DNA of 64,000 bases from Mesonia aquimarina (GCF_003667275.1 NZ_RCNV01000003.1:1-64000); one strand, 5' to 3'; counted from the first letter of the stretch, positions 1 through 9,682 are shown. Notes: generated by a model not told the origin, from the sequence alone. Numbers and translations are program-made.

Positions 1-511
1 CTGTAACGGTCAACTGCAAGCTTTCTGTAACGCCACTACCCACTGTTCCTACCGTCCAAATACCACTCGACTGATCGTAGTTCCCTAAGGTCGCACTCGA
101 TAATAAATAACTGTAACCACTCGGTAAAATATCTTCTACCAATACACCACTAGCAGCTTGAGGACCAACATTGCTTACACTAATGGAAAACGTGATCTGA
201 CTACCGATTAAAGGCGTAGTATTGCCTCCCACTACACTTTTACTTAACTCTAAATCTGCTGATGGAGCGATCGGAGTCGTACTTGCACTGGCATAATCAT
301 CCTCACTCGCATCACCATTGTCCGGGGTACTGTCTGGATCTGCCAAATCACTCGCACTTACCTCCGCTATGTTTGTATAATTGCCAGAAGTTTCAACTAA
401 AACATCAATCAGCAATGTTTCAGAGCTTGTTGCTGCTAAAGTTCCTACATTCCAAATCCCTGTATTTTCATCGTATGTCCCTGCTGAGGAACTAAATAAA
501 ATAAAATAAAA
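1..511 (-). CDS. C-terminal continuation of giant DUF11 adhesin, out of frame with its N-terminal part, partial at window edge
   Basis: The minus strand from about 511 to base 1 is open in one frame and runs off the left edge. It encodes the end of one DUF11 (conserved repeat) module, an acidic linker (DPDSTPDNGDASEDD), and a further DUF11 module beginning DLELSKSVVGGNTTPLIG. It joins the frame of the large upstream coding region if one TTTTA unit is removed at 497-511, so I read it as the rest of the same gene. A T9SS C-terminal sorting domain would be expected further left, outside the window. GC content is visibly higher here than in the part before the frameshift: by hand count 30 of 60 bases at 1-60 against 15 of 60 at 781-840. 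Confidence 0.75.
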
Positions 512-3500
512 TCATATCCATCAGGTAATAAATCAGTTACTTCTACACCTGTAACATTTATTAAGGAAGAATTTGTTATTGTTATTTCAAAGGTTACTTC
601 CGTACCTATAACAGGCGAAGTATCCCCGTCTACTACTATTTTAGTCAACGATAAATCAACAGATGGAGAAATAAAGGTAACTAATGCACTATCTTCATCA
701 TCTTCACTTTGATCCCCATCATCATTATCAGGAGTACTATCTACATCTAATAAATCACTTGATATAATTTGTGCTGTGTTTAAATAATTTCCTGTAGAAT
801 TTATTATAGCATCAAAAGTGATACTTAAAGAACTTCCACTTCCTATAGTTAAATTAGACCATAATATTGTACTACTAGCTGTATCATAACTACCTGAATT
901 AGAAACTGAACCAGGAACTAATGAATAACCAGAAGGTAAATAATCTTCTATTGAGACACCAGTAGCATTACCTGAGCCCAGATTGTCAACTGTTAAAGTA
1001 AAAGTAACCTGATCTCCAGTAGTTCCTGAAACAGGTGAAACCGTTTTTAATAATTCTAAATCAACTGTTTCTAGTGTAACTGAGGCATTATCTTCATCAT
1101 CCTCACTTTGATCTCCATCGTCATTATCTGGAGTACTATCAGGATCCGTTTGATCTACTTCTATTATTTCTGCTATATTAAAATAATCTCCCGATGAATT
1201 TACTGTTGCTGTTATGGTTAAAGAAACAGAATTTCCATTAGCTAAATTATTAATAGTCCAGTTTCCAGTGGAACTATCATAAGTACCACCTCCATTATCA
1301 CTTTGATAAGTATATCCGCTAGGTAATTGATCTAATACAGAAATATTACTTGCATCATCCGGACCTGCATTAATTACTTCTAACGTAAACACTACAGTAT
1401 CACCAATACTCACTAAACTAGGACTAACTGTCTTACTTAAACTTAAATCAGCTTGCTGAATTGTAACTGCAGCACTATCTTCATCATCTTCACTTTGATC
1501 TCCATCATCGTTATTTGGAGTACTGTCTAAATCTACTTGATCTGACTCTATTATTTGTGCGGTATTAATATAACTTCCCGTTGAATTTACAACCGCATCA
1601 AAAGTCAATGTTATAGAATTTCCATTATTAATATTTAAATTAGACCATGTTATTGATAAGTCACCTATGTTATAAACACCATTATTACTTACCGATCCTG
1701 GTACTAAGGTAAAACCATCAGGTATTTCATCTTTAACAGAAACACCTGTTGCATCTGTACCGCCAGCTTCAGCGTCATTATTAAAAACATCTATTGAAAA
1801 GGTAACTACATCTCCTACATTAACCGAAGAAGAAGACACAGTTTTAATTAATTCTAAATCTGAAATAGATTTAATTTCAATGATTACAACATCTGTATCA
1901 CTTATACAATTACCATTTGATATCTCCCATTGAAAAGTATAAATTCCTGTCGTTGTTCCTGAAACTTGAGTTGTGGGATCTGTTTCATCAGCAAAAGCAA
2001 CAGTTGTTGGCCCAGATAATTGGTTCCATTCTCCTTTTCCTATAGTTGGCATATTTCCCGCTAAAATAACGGGAGAAAATTCTGATAGAACTTGATTAGG
2101 TCCAGCGTCTGCTAAAGAAGGCTCATCAAAAACTTCAATTTGCATTGTATCCTGAGATGAACAGCCGTCATCATTAACTGTAGTTGCTGTCCATGTAAAT
2201 TCATACACACCAGAGATTAAACCAAATACCGTCGTGTTTTCATCATTAGGCGAAGCTATATTTGCCGTATTGGGACCAGAAGTCTGCATCCAAGTACCTA
2301 AACCATCACTTAGCGGAACAGCTGCCAACGTAGTTTGCGTTTCATCGCACAATTCCTGATTCGGCCCCGCATCTGCATTAGAAGGAGGATCATCATTAAA
2401 AGTAATAGAAACTGTATCTATAGAAGGTTCACACAACGATGGATTTGTAAATGGCCCATTTGATACCGTCCAAGTTAATATGTAAGTTCCTAGTGTAGTT
2501 ATATTAGATAAAGTAGTTTGAGGATTATTAGGATTATCAATTACTACATTTCCTCCTGAAGGGTCATCGCTTGGAGTAGCAAAAGACCAAGTTCCTATTC
2601 CCGCTGTAGGTGCTACGGCATTTGTTTGGTATGTTAATTGGCAAGCTACATTATCATCTGCTCCTGCATCTGCAATACTTGGAGCTTCAAAAACTGTTAC
2701 TCGAACTACATCTGATAAATCTCGACAAGAATCACTTGAAAAAACCCATTCAAAAACATATAAACCAGGAACATCTAAACCTGAAACTTGAGTGTTTTCG
2801 TTATTTACATTATTAATATTAGCATTGCTTCCCGATGGTTCATATAAAATTTGCCATTCTGCATTATCTACATCTACAGGTGGTGAATTTCCATCTAAAG
2901 TAATTGTTCCTCCTACATCATCTGTACAAATTATTTGATCTGGTCCAGCATTTGGGTTTATACTCGCTCCAGAATTAATTGTTATTTCAACTACATCAGA
3001 AGTTGATGAACAATTATTACCTGAAGAAAACATAAAGGCATCTGTTGTATATGTAAACTCATATGTATTTCCCGGAACAACAGTTGCATTTGCAATATAA
3101 TTATTGGACGGTGATTGTGTTATGGTTACACCAGTAGTCGAACCAGCTGTTTGTGTCCAAGTTCCAGTTGAGTTTTCGTTACCTATTAATTGAACATTCT
3201 CTACATCACAATAAGTTTGATCATTACCTGCTGTTGCCGGCGCCCAAACCTCAACCTGCATTTCATCAAAAGACGGTGAACAAAGCGGATTACCTTTACT
3301 TGTAATAGTCCATCTAAATGTATAAGTACCCGAAACCAAGCCTGAAATACTTGTATTAGGATCTGTTGTATCTAAAATTTCTGGAACATTAGGAGCTCCT
3401 GAAACTACTGTCCATTTCCCTGTTTCTATATTAGAGTTATAAGAATTTCCGTTCAATGTTGTCGTTGTAGCATTACAGACTTCTTGATCTATATTGGCAT

Positions 3501-6144
3501 CTGCAGTAATTGGAGGAATTCCTACGATAATTCTAACCTCATCTGTTGCAGATGAACAATCGCCAGATTCTACCAACCATTCGAAAATATAAACCCCACT
3601 ATATAAAAAATCAACTGTAGCATCAGGATCATTAAGGTCACTAAAAGTATAGCCCCCCACACCTGAAACTAAAGACCAGGTTCCTGTAGATCCGGTAGAT
3701 AACGTTGCATTCATTATTATTTGATCTCCACAAATAGTTTGATCTGGACCTGCATTTGCTGTTGCATCATTTGCAATAGTAACAAGTACATCATCTGAAG
3801 TTGGCGTAGTACATCCAGCTGCTATATTTCTTGCAATTGTCCAAGTAAAGAGATATTCACCGTCGCTTGGTACTGTTGCTGTGGTATTTGGATCATTAAC
3901 ATTTATAAAAGTAACTCCAGTACTAGGAGTCACCGTCCACGTCCCAGTTTCAATGAGTGTAGAAGCATTACCTGATAAATTAACTGTAGTTGTTCCAGAA
4001 GGTAAACACTGATCTGTACCTGCGTCTGCAACTGTTGGGCTGTTATTATTATTTGTAGTAATAGTAATATCATCTTGCGTTGGTACACTACAACCTGATG
4101 AACCTGGAAATGTATAATCAATCGTCCACCGTAATGTATAGTTACTGGAAGCTTGCGAAAAACCTGTTGCTAATGCATTTGGATCATTAACATCAGAAAA
4201 GGTAATAGTTGTTGGCCCTGAAACTTGCGACCATTCTCCAAATTCTCCAGCTTGAGGTACATTTGCATTTAAATTTACAGGGGCATCTATACAAACAGTT
4301 TGATCTGACCCAGCATTTGCCGAAGTAATTGATGAAGACGAAACATTAATTTGAACGGTATCTATAGAGATTGGACATTTTGTACCTGCACCTTTTGTAA
4401 TATACTGAAACACATAGCTCCCTGAAATTAGACCAGTAGCAGTGGTATTTTGTTGAAAAGGATTTGTAATAGTTGCGTTATTGGGCCCACTAAGCTGACT
4501 CCATACAGCACCTCCTGAAGAGGTTGAAACTCCTGATAAAGTTCCTGTTGTAACTCCACAAGCCAAATTTTCGTCTGATCCTGCATTAGAAGGGGTTGCT
4601 GCATCTGATACAAAAACCGTAATACTATCAAATCCATTAGAGCATCCAGCGGGTAAAGAACCATTTTCTACTCTTGCAAAATTAATTACATAAATACCTC
4701 CAACAGTTAAATCTATATTTAATTCATTACCAACATTCATAATTCCTGTAGGAAATGGACCTAAAGGTGAACTAGCTGGACCGCTCAAAATTTTATACTT
4801 ATTGGATCCGCTTCCTGTAGTTTCTAATGGAATTGTAAAATTAGTTTGATTACATTCTCCAAAAAAGTTATTCCCTTGATTTGCAACAATTGTTCTATTT
4901 GTAGATTTATATTCTACTGTGTAGTCTTTAGAAAATGAACAGCCTGTATTTGCATTTTCTAACGTATAACGAAATGTATAAGGATCATTTGAATTACTCA
5001 AGTTTGTAATTAAAGTCGAGGAATTATTTGGTGTTTGTATAGAACCAGGAGGTAAAGTCCCTCCTCCGATCTGTGTCCATTCAACTGTTTCTCCTGCAAA
5101 TGAAGGCGCATCGCCCGTTAAAGTCACTTGAGTAATACTGGTATCGCATAAAAAAATGTTTTCATCTCCTCCCAAAGTTGTAACATCCTGAGTCGCTGCT
5201 GGAACATTAACAGTTATTTCGTCTGAACCTGAAGCACAAGGACCTGTAACCGTCCATCTAAAAACATAAGAACCTTCTTCTAAATTAGATACATTTGTAT
5301 TATTACTACTCGAATTATTTATAGTTGGTGTACTAGGACCGCTTACAAACTCCCATACGCCTATTTGTCCATTTAACCCACACCCTCCGTACGTTCCATT
5401 TAAGGAAGTAGATTGCGTTGTAGTGTAACAGTTTCCTAAATTAATATCATTTCCAGCACTAACTGGAGTTACTCCACCATAATTTGTAATATCTATTTCT
5501 GAACTTGAACTACAAAATTCTCCAGGAGCATATTCTGCACTTTCAATTACCCAAGCTATTGTAGTAGTGCCACAACTTGTAGGCGGTAAATCTAATGTTG
5601 TTACTGAAGAATTAGGTAAATCTATAGTTAAACCTGCATCATTAGACGATACGATTTCCCAATGACCCACTTCTCCAGAATTTTGAGGCGTGTTACCTGA
5701 AACTACAATCCCTCCAGATGTATCAGAACAAGAAGAAACATCAACCCCAGCGTCTGCCATGGTAATAGGTTCTACTACCACTGTTTTATCCTGAAAAGTT
5801 TCAACTCCATCGCCACAAATAGCAGAATATCTAAAAACATAGGTATTACCACCTATATAACCCGAAACTGTAGTTGTCGGAGAATTTGGTGAATCTATAA
5901 TTACACTGGGGCCAGAAATTTGTGACCATTCTACATCCCCTATTATTGGAGATGGATTATTACCATCTAAAATTAAATCATCATTTTGACAGATATTTAT
6001 ATTCAATACACCTGCATTAACAACACAGTTTTGAGCTTGCGATTGTACTGAAAAAAATAATAATACTGATAAAAAGAGAAACAGAAAACGTTTTCCTCTA
6101 ATAAAAAATAAAAAATTATAGGTTGGTAGGTAGTGGTTATCCAT
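445..6144 (-). CDS. Giant secreted adhesin-like protein, PKD-like and DUF11 modules, frameshifted
   Basis: The 1899-residue product starts with a signal peptide (hydrophobic core near residues 13-37, ending SVQSQAQ). About 14 modules of 80-110 residues follow, most opening with an A-G-x-D-Q-x-x-C-like motif (for example NAGPDQTICGD), which resembles the PKD/REJ-type repeats of flavobacterial surface proteins. Then come DUF11 modules starting DLELIKTVS, DLSLSKTVS, DLELLKTVS and DLSLTKIVV. Near-identical acidic linkers (STPDNDDGDQSEDDED type) join them and may bind calcium. The last module breaks off after LPDGYDF, where the reading frame shifts at a TTTTA repeat and stops about 20 codons later. 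Presumed role: surface adhesion or matrix formation after T9SS export, inferred from the architecture. It is divergent from asnB. Confidence 0.85.
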   Translation of the reverse strand: MDNHYLPTYNFLFFIRGKRFLFLFLSVLLFFSVQSQAQNCVVNAGVLNINICQNDDLILDGNNPSPIIGDVEWSQISGPSVIIDSPNSPTTTVSGYIGGNTYVFRYSAICGDGVETFQDKTVVVEPITMADAGVDVSSCSDTSGGIVVSGNTPQNSGEVGHWEIVSSNDAGLTIDLPNSSVTTLDLPPTSCGTTTIAWVIESAEYAPGEFCSSSSEIDITNYGGVTPVSAGNDINLGNCYTTTQSTSLNGTYGGCGLNGQIGVWEFVSGPSTPTINNSSSNNTNVSNLEEGSYVFRWTVTGPCASGSDEITVNVPAATQDVTTLGGDENIFLCDTSITQVTLTGDAPSFAGETVEWTQIGGGTLPPGSIQTPNNSSTLITNLSNSNDPYTFRYTLENANTGCSFSKDYTVEYKSTNRTIVANQGNNFFGECNQTNFTIPLETTGSGSNKYKILSGPASSPLGPFPTGIMNVGNELNIDLTVGGIYVINFARVENGSLPAGCSNGFDSITVFVSDAATPSNAGSDENLACGVTTGTLSGVSTSSGGAVWSQLSGPNNATITNPFQQNTTATGLISGSYVFQYITKGAGTKCPISIDTVQINVSSSSITSANAGSDQTVCIDAPVNLNANVPQAGEFGEWSQVSGPTTITFSDVNDPNALATGFSQASSNYTLRWTIDYTFPGSSGCSVPTQDDITITTNNNNSPTVADAGTDQCLPSGTTTVNLSGNASTLIETGTWTVTPSTGVTFINVNDPNTTATVPSDGEYLFTWTIARNIAAGCTTPTSDDVLVTIANDATANAGPDQTICGDQIIMNATLSTGSTGTWSLVSGVGGYTFSDLNDPDATVDFLYSGVYIFEWLVESGDCSSATDEVRIIVGIPPITADANIDQEVCNATTTTLNGNSYNSNIETGKWTVVSGAPNVPEILDTTDPNTSISGLVSGTYTFRWTITSKGNPLCSPSFDEMQVEVWAPATAGNDQTYCDVENVQLIGNENSTGTWTQTAGSTTGVTITQSPSNNYIANATVVPGNTYEFTYTTDAFMFSSGNNCSSTSDVVEITINSGASINPNAGPDQIICTDDVGGTITLDGNSPPVDVDNAEWQILYEPSGSNANINNVNNENTQVSGLDVPGLYVFEWVFSSDSCRDLSDVVRVTVFEAPSIADAGADDNVACQLTYQTNAVAPTAGIGTWSFATPSDDPSGGNVVIDNPNNPQTTLSNITTLGTYILTWTVSNGPFTNPSLCEPSIDTVSITFNDDPPSNADAGPNQELCDETQTTLAAVPLSDGLGTWMQTSGPNTANIASPNDENTTVFGLISGVYEFTWTATTVNDDGCSSQDTMQIEVFDEPSLADAGPNQVLSEFSPVILAGNMPTIGKGEWNQLSGPTTVAFADETDPTTQVSGTTTGIYTFQWEISNGNCISDTDVVIIEIKSISDLELIKTVSSSSVNVGDVVTFSIDVFNNDAEAGGTDATGVSVKDEIPDGFTLVPGSVSNNGVYNIGDLSITWSNLNINNGNSITLTFDAVVNSTGSYINTAQIIESDQVDLDSTPNNDDGDQSEDDEDSAAVTIQQADLSLSKTVSPSLVSIGDTVVFTLEVINAGPDDASNISVLDQLPSGYTYQSDNGGGTYDSSTGNWTINNLANGNSVSLTITATVNSSGDYFNIAEIIEVDQTDPDSTPDNDDGDQSEDDEDNASVTLETVDLELLKTVSPVSGTTGDQVTFTLTVDNLGSGNATGVSIEDYLPSGYSLVPGSVSNSGSYDTASSTILWSNLTIGSGSSLSITFDAIINSTGNYLNTAQIISSDLLDVDSTPDNDDGDQSEDDEDSALVTFISPSVDLSLTKIVVDGDTSPVIGTEVTFEITITNSSLINVTGVEVTDLLPDGYDFILFYLVPQQGHTMKIQGFGM
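493..511 (-). repeat. Pentanucleotide TTTTA tract at the adhesin frameshift
   Basis: On the plus strand, TAAA is followed by three TAAAA units (497-501, 502-506, 507-511). On the coding strand this is TTTTA x3 plus TTTA. Dropping one unit turns the truncated reading into DFILFSSSAGTYDENTG and then the open downstream DUF11 frame. A five-base unit changes frame at each slip. Confidence 0.9.
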
Positions 6145-6476
6145 ATAGTAAAAGGAATTATCTCATTACACTTTACTTTAAAAACTTTAACAATAACATC
6201 TAAATTATTATATAAAATTGATATATTAAGTTAAATTTAATAAAAATTAATATCATTATAACATCAAACATATGTTAATATTAAAAATTAATATCATTTA
6301 ATTAACATTTTAATAACATAAAAAATTATTGAGAATTACCAGTTCCCCATAATTACACTATATCTATTTTTTTAATCATTTAAACTAAAAAGCAATAGTT
6401 TTTTTAGAAATAAATTATTATTTAACGAATATTACTCCAGTATTTAAGAAATAATATAATCTAAAAACTTAGAGCT
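6145..6476. other. 332-bp AT-rich divergent intergenic region
   Basis: This gap separates the adhesin gene (minus) from asnB (plus) and must hold both promoters. It is extremely AT-rich. It contains a 17-bp direct repeat, TAAAAATTAATATCATT, at 6241-6257 and 6282-6298, a 41-bp offset. No coding frame or RNA gene is visible, and I could not pick a clear TAnnTTTG element for either gene. Confidence 0.6.
6241..6298. repeat. 17-bp direct repeat pair between adhesin and asnB
   Basis: Two exact copies of TAAAAATTAATATCATT lie at 6241-6257 and 6282-6298. A regulator site is possible, but chance is not excluded in such AT-rich DNA. Confidence 0.55.
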
Positions 6477-8165
6477 GTGTGTGGAATTGTTTGTGCCTTT
6501 GATTTAAAAGAAGAAGAAAAGCTTTTAAGACCTAAACTATTAAAGCTTTCAAAAAAAATTAGACATCGTGGTCCTGACTGGAGTGGTATTTTTAGTAATA
6601 AAAAAGCGATTCTAGCGCACGAAAGATTAGCTATTGTAGATCCCGCTTCTGGTAAGCAACCTCTTCTCAATGAAAATAAAAATTTAGTTCTTGCAGCAAA
6701 CGGGGAAATCTATAATCATAATGAGTTAAGAAAACATATTCGCAGAAATTATTCCTTTCAGACAAAATCTGACTGCGAAATAATTTTAGCACTATATGAA
6801 GAAAAAGGTACAGATTTTTTAGATGACTTAAATGGAATATTTGGTTTTGCACTATATGATATTGAAAAAGATGATTACATCATTGCACGTGACCACATGG
6901 GAATTATCCCTCTTTATATTGGCTGGGATAAAAATGGAACTTTTTATGTGGCATCAGAATTAAAAGCACTTGAAGGTACTTGCACTAAAATAGAACTTTT
7001 TCCTCCTGGACATTATATGACTAAAAATTCTGATGGTTTTGTACGCTGTTACAAACGAGATTGGATGGATTATGAAAATATTAAAAATAATGAAACTAAT
7101 ATAGAGGAGCTTCAGCAAGCCTTGGAAGCTTCAGTAAAAAGACAATTAATGTCTGATGTTCCTTATGGAGTTTTACTTTCTGGAGGGCTGGATTCTTCAA
7201 TCACTTCAGCTATTGCAAAAATATACTCACAAAAAAGAATAGAGGAAAACAACAATAGTGATGCTTGGTGGCCACAATTACACTCTTTTGCTATTGGCTT
7301 GGAAGGATCGCCAGATTTAGCAGCAGCAGAAAAAGTTGCTAAGCATTTAAAAACTATTCATCACGAAATTAAATTTACAATTCAAGAAGGTATAGATGCT
7401 ATTAGAGATGTTATTTACCATTTAGAAACCTACGATGTAACTACTATTCGAGCTTCTACACCAATGTATTTAATGGCGCGCGTTATTAAATCCATGGGTA
7501 TTAAAATGGTTTTAAGTGGTGAAGGTAGCGACGAGATTTTTGGCGGATATTTATACTTTCATAAAGCTCCAAGTGCTGAAGAGTTTCATAAAGAAACCGT
7601 AAGAAAACTCGATAAATTGCATATGTATGATTGTCTGAGAGCTAATAAATCTCTAGCTGCTTGGGGAATTGAAGGACGTGTTCCATTTCTTGATAAAGAA
7701 TTTATGGATGTCGCTATGCGATTGAATCCAAAAGATAAAATGATTACTCCAGAACGCATGGAAAAATGGGTTTTACGCAAAGCTTTTGAAAACTATCTAC
7801 CGGAAAGTGTAGCGTGGAGACAAAAGGAACAATTTTCGGATGGTGTTGGTTATAGTTGGATTGACACTTTAAAAGAAATGGTGAACGAAAAAGTAACCGA
7901 TGAACAACTGGAAAATGCACACTACAGATTTCCTATTCAACCCCCAATGAGTAAGGAGGAATATTACTACAGAAATATTTTTGAAGAGCATTTTCCGAGC
8001 GATGCTGCAGCCAAAAGTGTGCCATCGGTTAAGTCGGTTGCTTGTAGTTCACCTATTGCATTAGAATGGGATGAAAGTTTTAAAAACTTAAATGACCCTT
8101 CAGGTAGAGCAGTTGCTAATGTGCACTCTGCTGCCTATGAAAAAAAACAAACAGTTAAAAGTTAA
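6477..8165 (+). CDS. asnB: Asparagine synthase B (glutamine-hydrolysing)
   Basis: The 562-residue enzyme converts aspartate, glutamine and ATP to asparagine. The N-terminal glutaminase domain begins MCGI, so Cys2 becomes the nucleophile after Met removal. RHRGPD (29-34) and NGEIYNH (75-81) are the expected glutaminase motifs. The synthetase domain carries the pyrophosphate loop SGGLDSS (235-241) and SGEGSDEIFGGY (347-358). The start codon is GTG, fixed by the need for Cys at position 2. Length fits the family. A strong hairpin terminator follows, so it is probably monocistronic. The upstream gap is shared with the divergent adhesin gene. Confidence 0.97.
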   Translation: MCGIVCAFDLKEEEKLLRPKLLKLSKKIRHRGPDWSGIFSNKKAILAHERLAIVDPASGKQPLLNENKNLVLAANGEIYNHNELRKHIRRNYSFQTKSDCEIILALYEEKGTDFLDDLNGIFGFALYDIEKDDYIIARDHMGIIPLYIGWDKNGTFYVASELKALEGTCTKIELFPPGHYMTKNSDGFVRCYKRDWMDYENIKNNETNIEELQQALEASVKRQLMSDVPYGVLLSGGLDSSITSAIAKIYSQKRIEENNNSDAWWPQLHSFAIGLEGSPDLAAAEKVAKHLKTIHHEIKFTIQEGIDAIRDVIYHLETYDVTTIRASTPMYLMARVIKSMGIKMVLSGEGSDEIFGGYLYFHKAPSAEEFHKETVRKLDKLHMYDCLRANKSLAAWGIEGRVPFLDKEFMDVAMRLNPKDKMITPERMEKWVLRKAFENYLPESVAWRQKEQFSDGVGYSWIDTLKEMVNEKVTDEQLENAHYRFPIQPPMSKEEYYYRNIFEEHFPSDAAAKSVPSVKSVACSSPIALEWDESFKNLNDPSGRAVANVHSAAYEKKQTVKS

Positions 8166-8191
8166 TTTCTATTGAATGTTTTTTTAGAATT

Positions 8192-8230
8192 AAAAGTATG
8201 AGAATTTTAAAAAAAATCTCATACTTTTTT
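8192..8230 (+). terminator. Rho-independent terminator of asnB
   Basis: A 12-bp perfect stem (AAAAGTATGAGA at 8192-8203 with TCTCATACTTTT at 8217-8228) continues into a T run, 27 bp after the asnB stop codon. Confidence 0.85.
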
Positions 8231-8296
8231 ATTTATGAATATTGAATAATTTTCTAGCATAATATTTGATACTTTTGAAAAGAATCATTTTTTATT

Positions 8297-8830
8297 ATGA
8301 AAATTATACTTCTAAAGCTTTTGCTGTTATTATTTTGTGCCTCACTTCAAGCACAAGAATTTCCTAATTTTCATTTTGAAAACACTCAGCGCGAAGTTAA
8401 TGAACGGTTTTACAGAAGGCAACTGCCAAGCTTAACTCCAATTACTTTTGCACCGCAAACCGGTAACTTCAATTTACCTTACGTTAATATTTATGCAGAT
8501 CCGCGTTCAAAAGATTTAAACATGGCTCAGATTGCTCAAACACGATTACTTCAAAAACAACAGCAAACTGTAAATATGGAATTTCCTAATAGACAATTGG
8601 CACAAATAAGAGAAACTACAGAAGTTTTTTTTGATCCTACAAATTTCTCTAATCGAACAAATAATAACCTAAACTATTACAATAAAAAAACTCCTGACGG
8701 CGGAATTAAAAATGAAGTTTACGAAGACAATCGCCAACCCTTTATAAATCCGTTTTACAGAAGTTATAATTCGCCATATTATTACCGAAGAAATTCAACT
8801 TCGGGTTCTGGTTTTTATTTTACGAGATAA
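8297..8830 (+). CDS. Small secreted protein of unknown function
   Basis: The 177-residue protein has a clear signal peptide (KIILLKLLLLLFCASLQAQ, cleavage near residue 19-20). The mature part is rich in Asn, Gln, Arg and Tyr and ends with a Tyr/Asn/Arg-rich tail (RSYNSPYYYRRNS). I recognise no domain. A TACTTTTG element lies about 20 bases before the ATG. Its 3' end overlaps the convergent CvfB-like gene by 16 bp, so the two transcripts collide at their ends. The gene is presumably real because of the signal peptide and good frame; function is unknown. Confidence 0.75.
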   Translation: MKIILLKLLLLLFCASLQAQEFPNFHFENTQREVNERFYRRQLPSLTPITFAPQTGNFNLPYVNIYADPRSKDLNMAQIAQTRLLQKQQQTVNMEFPNRQLAQIRETTEVFFDPTNFSNRTNNNLNYYNKKTPDGGIKNEVYEDNRQPFINPFYRSYNSPYYYRRNSTSGSGFYFTR

Positions 8831-9657
8831 ATTCCGTCTTTTTCAATTGTAATATGACGCTTTTTGTAAAGTGTTCCTATAGCTTTTTTAAAGCTTTTCT
8901 TACTCATTTCAAGTTTCTGTTTAATTTCTTCCGGTGAAGATTTATCTGTTAATGGTAAAAAACCATCTTGCATTTGCAACTCGTTCATAATTGCGTCGGC
9001 ATTTGGTTCTATACTTCTGTAACCGGGACGTTGAAGTGTAATATCAATTTTATTATCGGTTCTGGTTTTCTTAACCCATCCGGTTAATTTATCGCCGGTT
9101 TTTAAATCTTGAAAAACATCGTCGTGATACACTAAACCTTGATGCAATTCATTCACAATTAAATTAAACCCAATATCAGTTTTATTGGTCACAATTAAAT
9201 CTACTTCTTCGTAAGGTTCTACTGTTAACTCTGCATTGGTAAGAAAGTGATTAACTTTACTCGACGCAACTAAACGCTGACTATCTTCATCTAAATAGCA
9301 AAAAATAAGATACCACTCGCCTTCTTTCATTTTATAAGCTTGTTCTTTAAACGGAACAAACAAATGTTTTTCTAAACCCCAATCTAAAAATGCACCAATA
9401 TTTGAAACTTCAGCACATTTTAAAAAAGCAAATTCATCTAACTTAACATAAGGCGTTAGAGTTGTAGCAACAGGACGTTCGTCATGATCTAAATAAACAA
9501 AAACTTCAAGTTTATCGCCAATCTCAAAATTTTCAGGTTTATATTTATTGGGTAGTAAAACTTCATTTTCTTTATCGCCACTATCATCTTTTAAAAATAA
9601 ACCCGGTGGTGTATCTCTATCTATTTCTAAAATATGGTATTCTCCAATGCTAAGCAT
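8815..9657 (-). CDS. CvfB-family S1-like RNA-binding protein
   Basis: The 280-residue protein matches the CvfB/YitL architecture: several S1-like OB-fold segments (N-terminal IGEYHILEIDRDTPPGLFL, a middle segment with FVPFKEQAYKMKEGEWYLI, a third near DVFQDLKTGDKLTGWVKK), then a C-terminal winged-helix segment (SPEEIKQKLEMSKKSFKKAIG). CvfB proteins bind RNA and affect virulence-factor expression in firmicutes; the role in flavobacteria is not established. It is transcribed from a TATCTTTG element 18 bp upstream. The 3' end overlaps the convergent secreted-protein gene. Confidence 0.85.
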   Translation of the reverse strand: MLSIGEYHILEIDRDTPPGLFLKDDSGDKENEVLLPNKYKPENFEIGDKLEVFVYLDHDERPVATTLTPYVKLDEFAFLKCAEVSNIGAFLDWGLEKHLFVPFKEQAYKMKEGEWYLIFCYLDEDSQRLVASSKVNHFLTNAELTVEPYEEVDLIVTNKTDIGFNLIVNELHQGLVYHDDVFQDLKTGDKLTGWVKKTRTDNKIDITLQRPGYRSIEPNADAIMNELQMQDGFLPLTDKSSPEEIKQKLEMSKKSFKKAIGTLYKKRHITIEKDGIYLVK

Positions 9658-9674
9658 AATAACTATTTAAGCTG

Positions 9675-9682
9675 CAAAGATA
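9675..9682 (-). promoter_or_regulatory. Bacteroidota -7 element for the CvfB-like gene
   Basis: TATCTTTG on the minus strand matches the TAnnTTTG consensus and sits 18 bp before the ATG. No good -33 TTG is seen because a hairpin T run lies there. Confidence 0.65.

Noticed and set aside
262-495. Plus-strand open frame rich in His and Leu
   Set aside because: It is the complement of DUF11-coding sequence, with no start context or homology; the minus strand gives the known module pattern.
1900-5900. Regular repeats in the adhesin as CRISPR or satellite DNA
   Set aside because: They are protein modules of 80-110 residues with low DNA identity, not short direct repeats with spacers.
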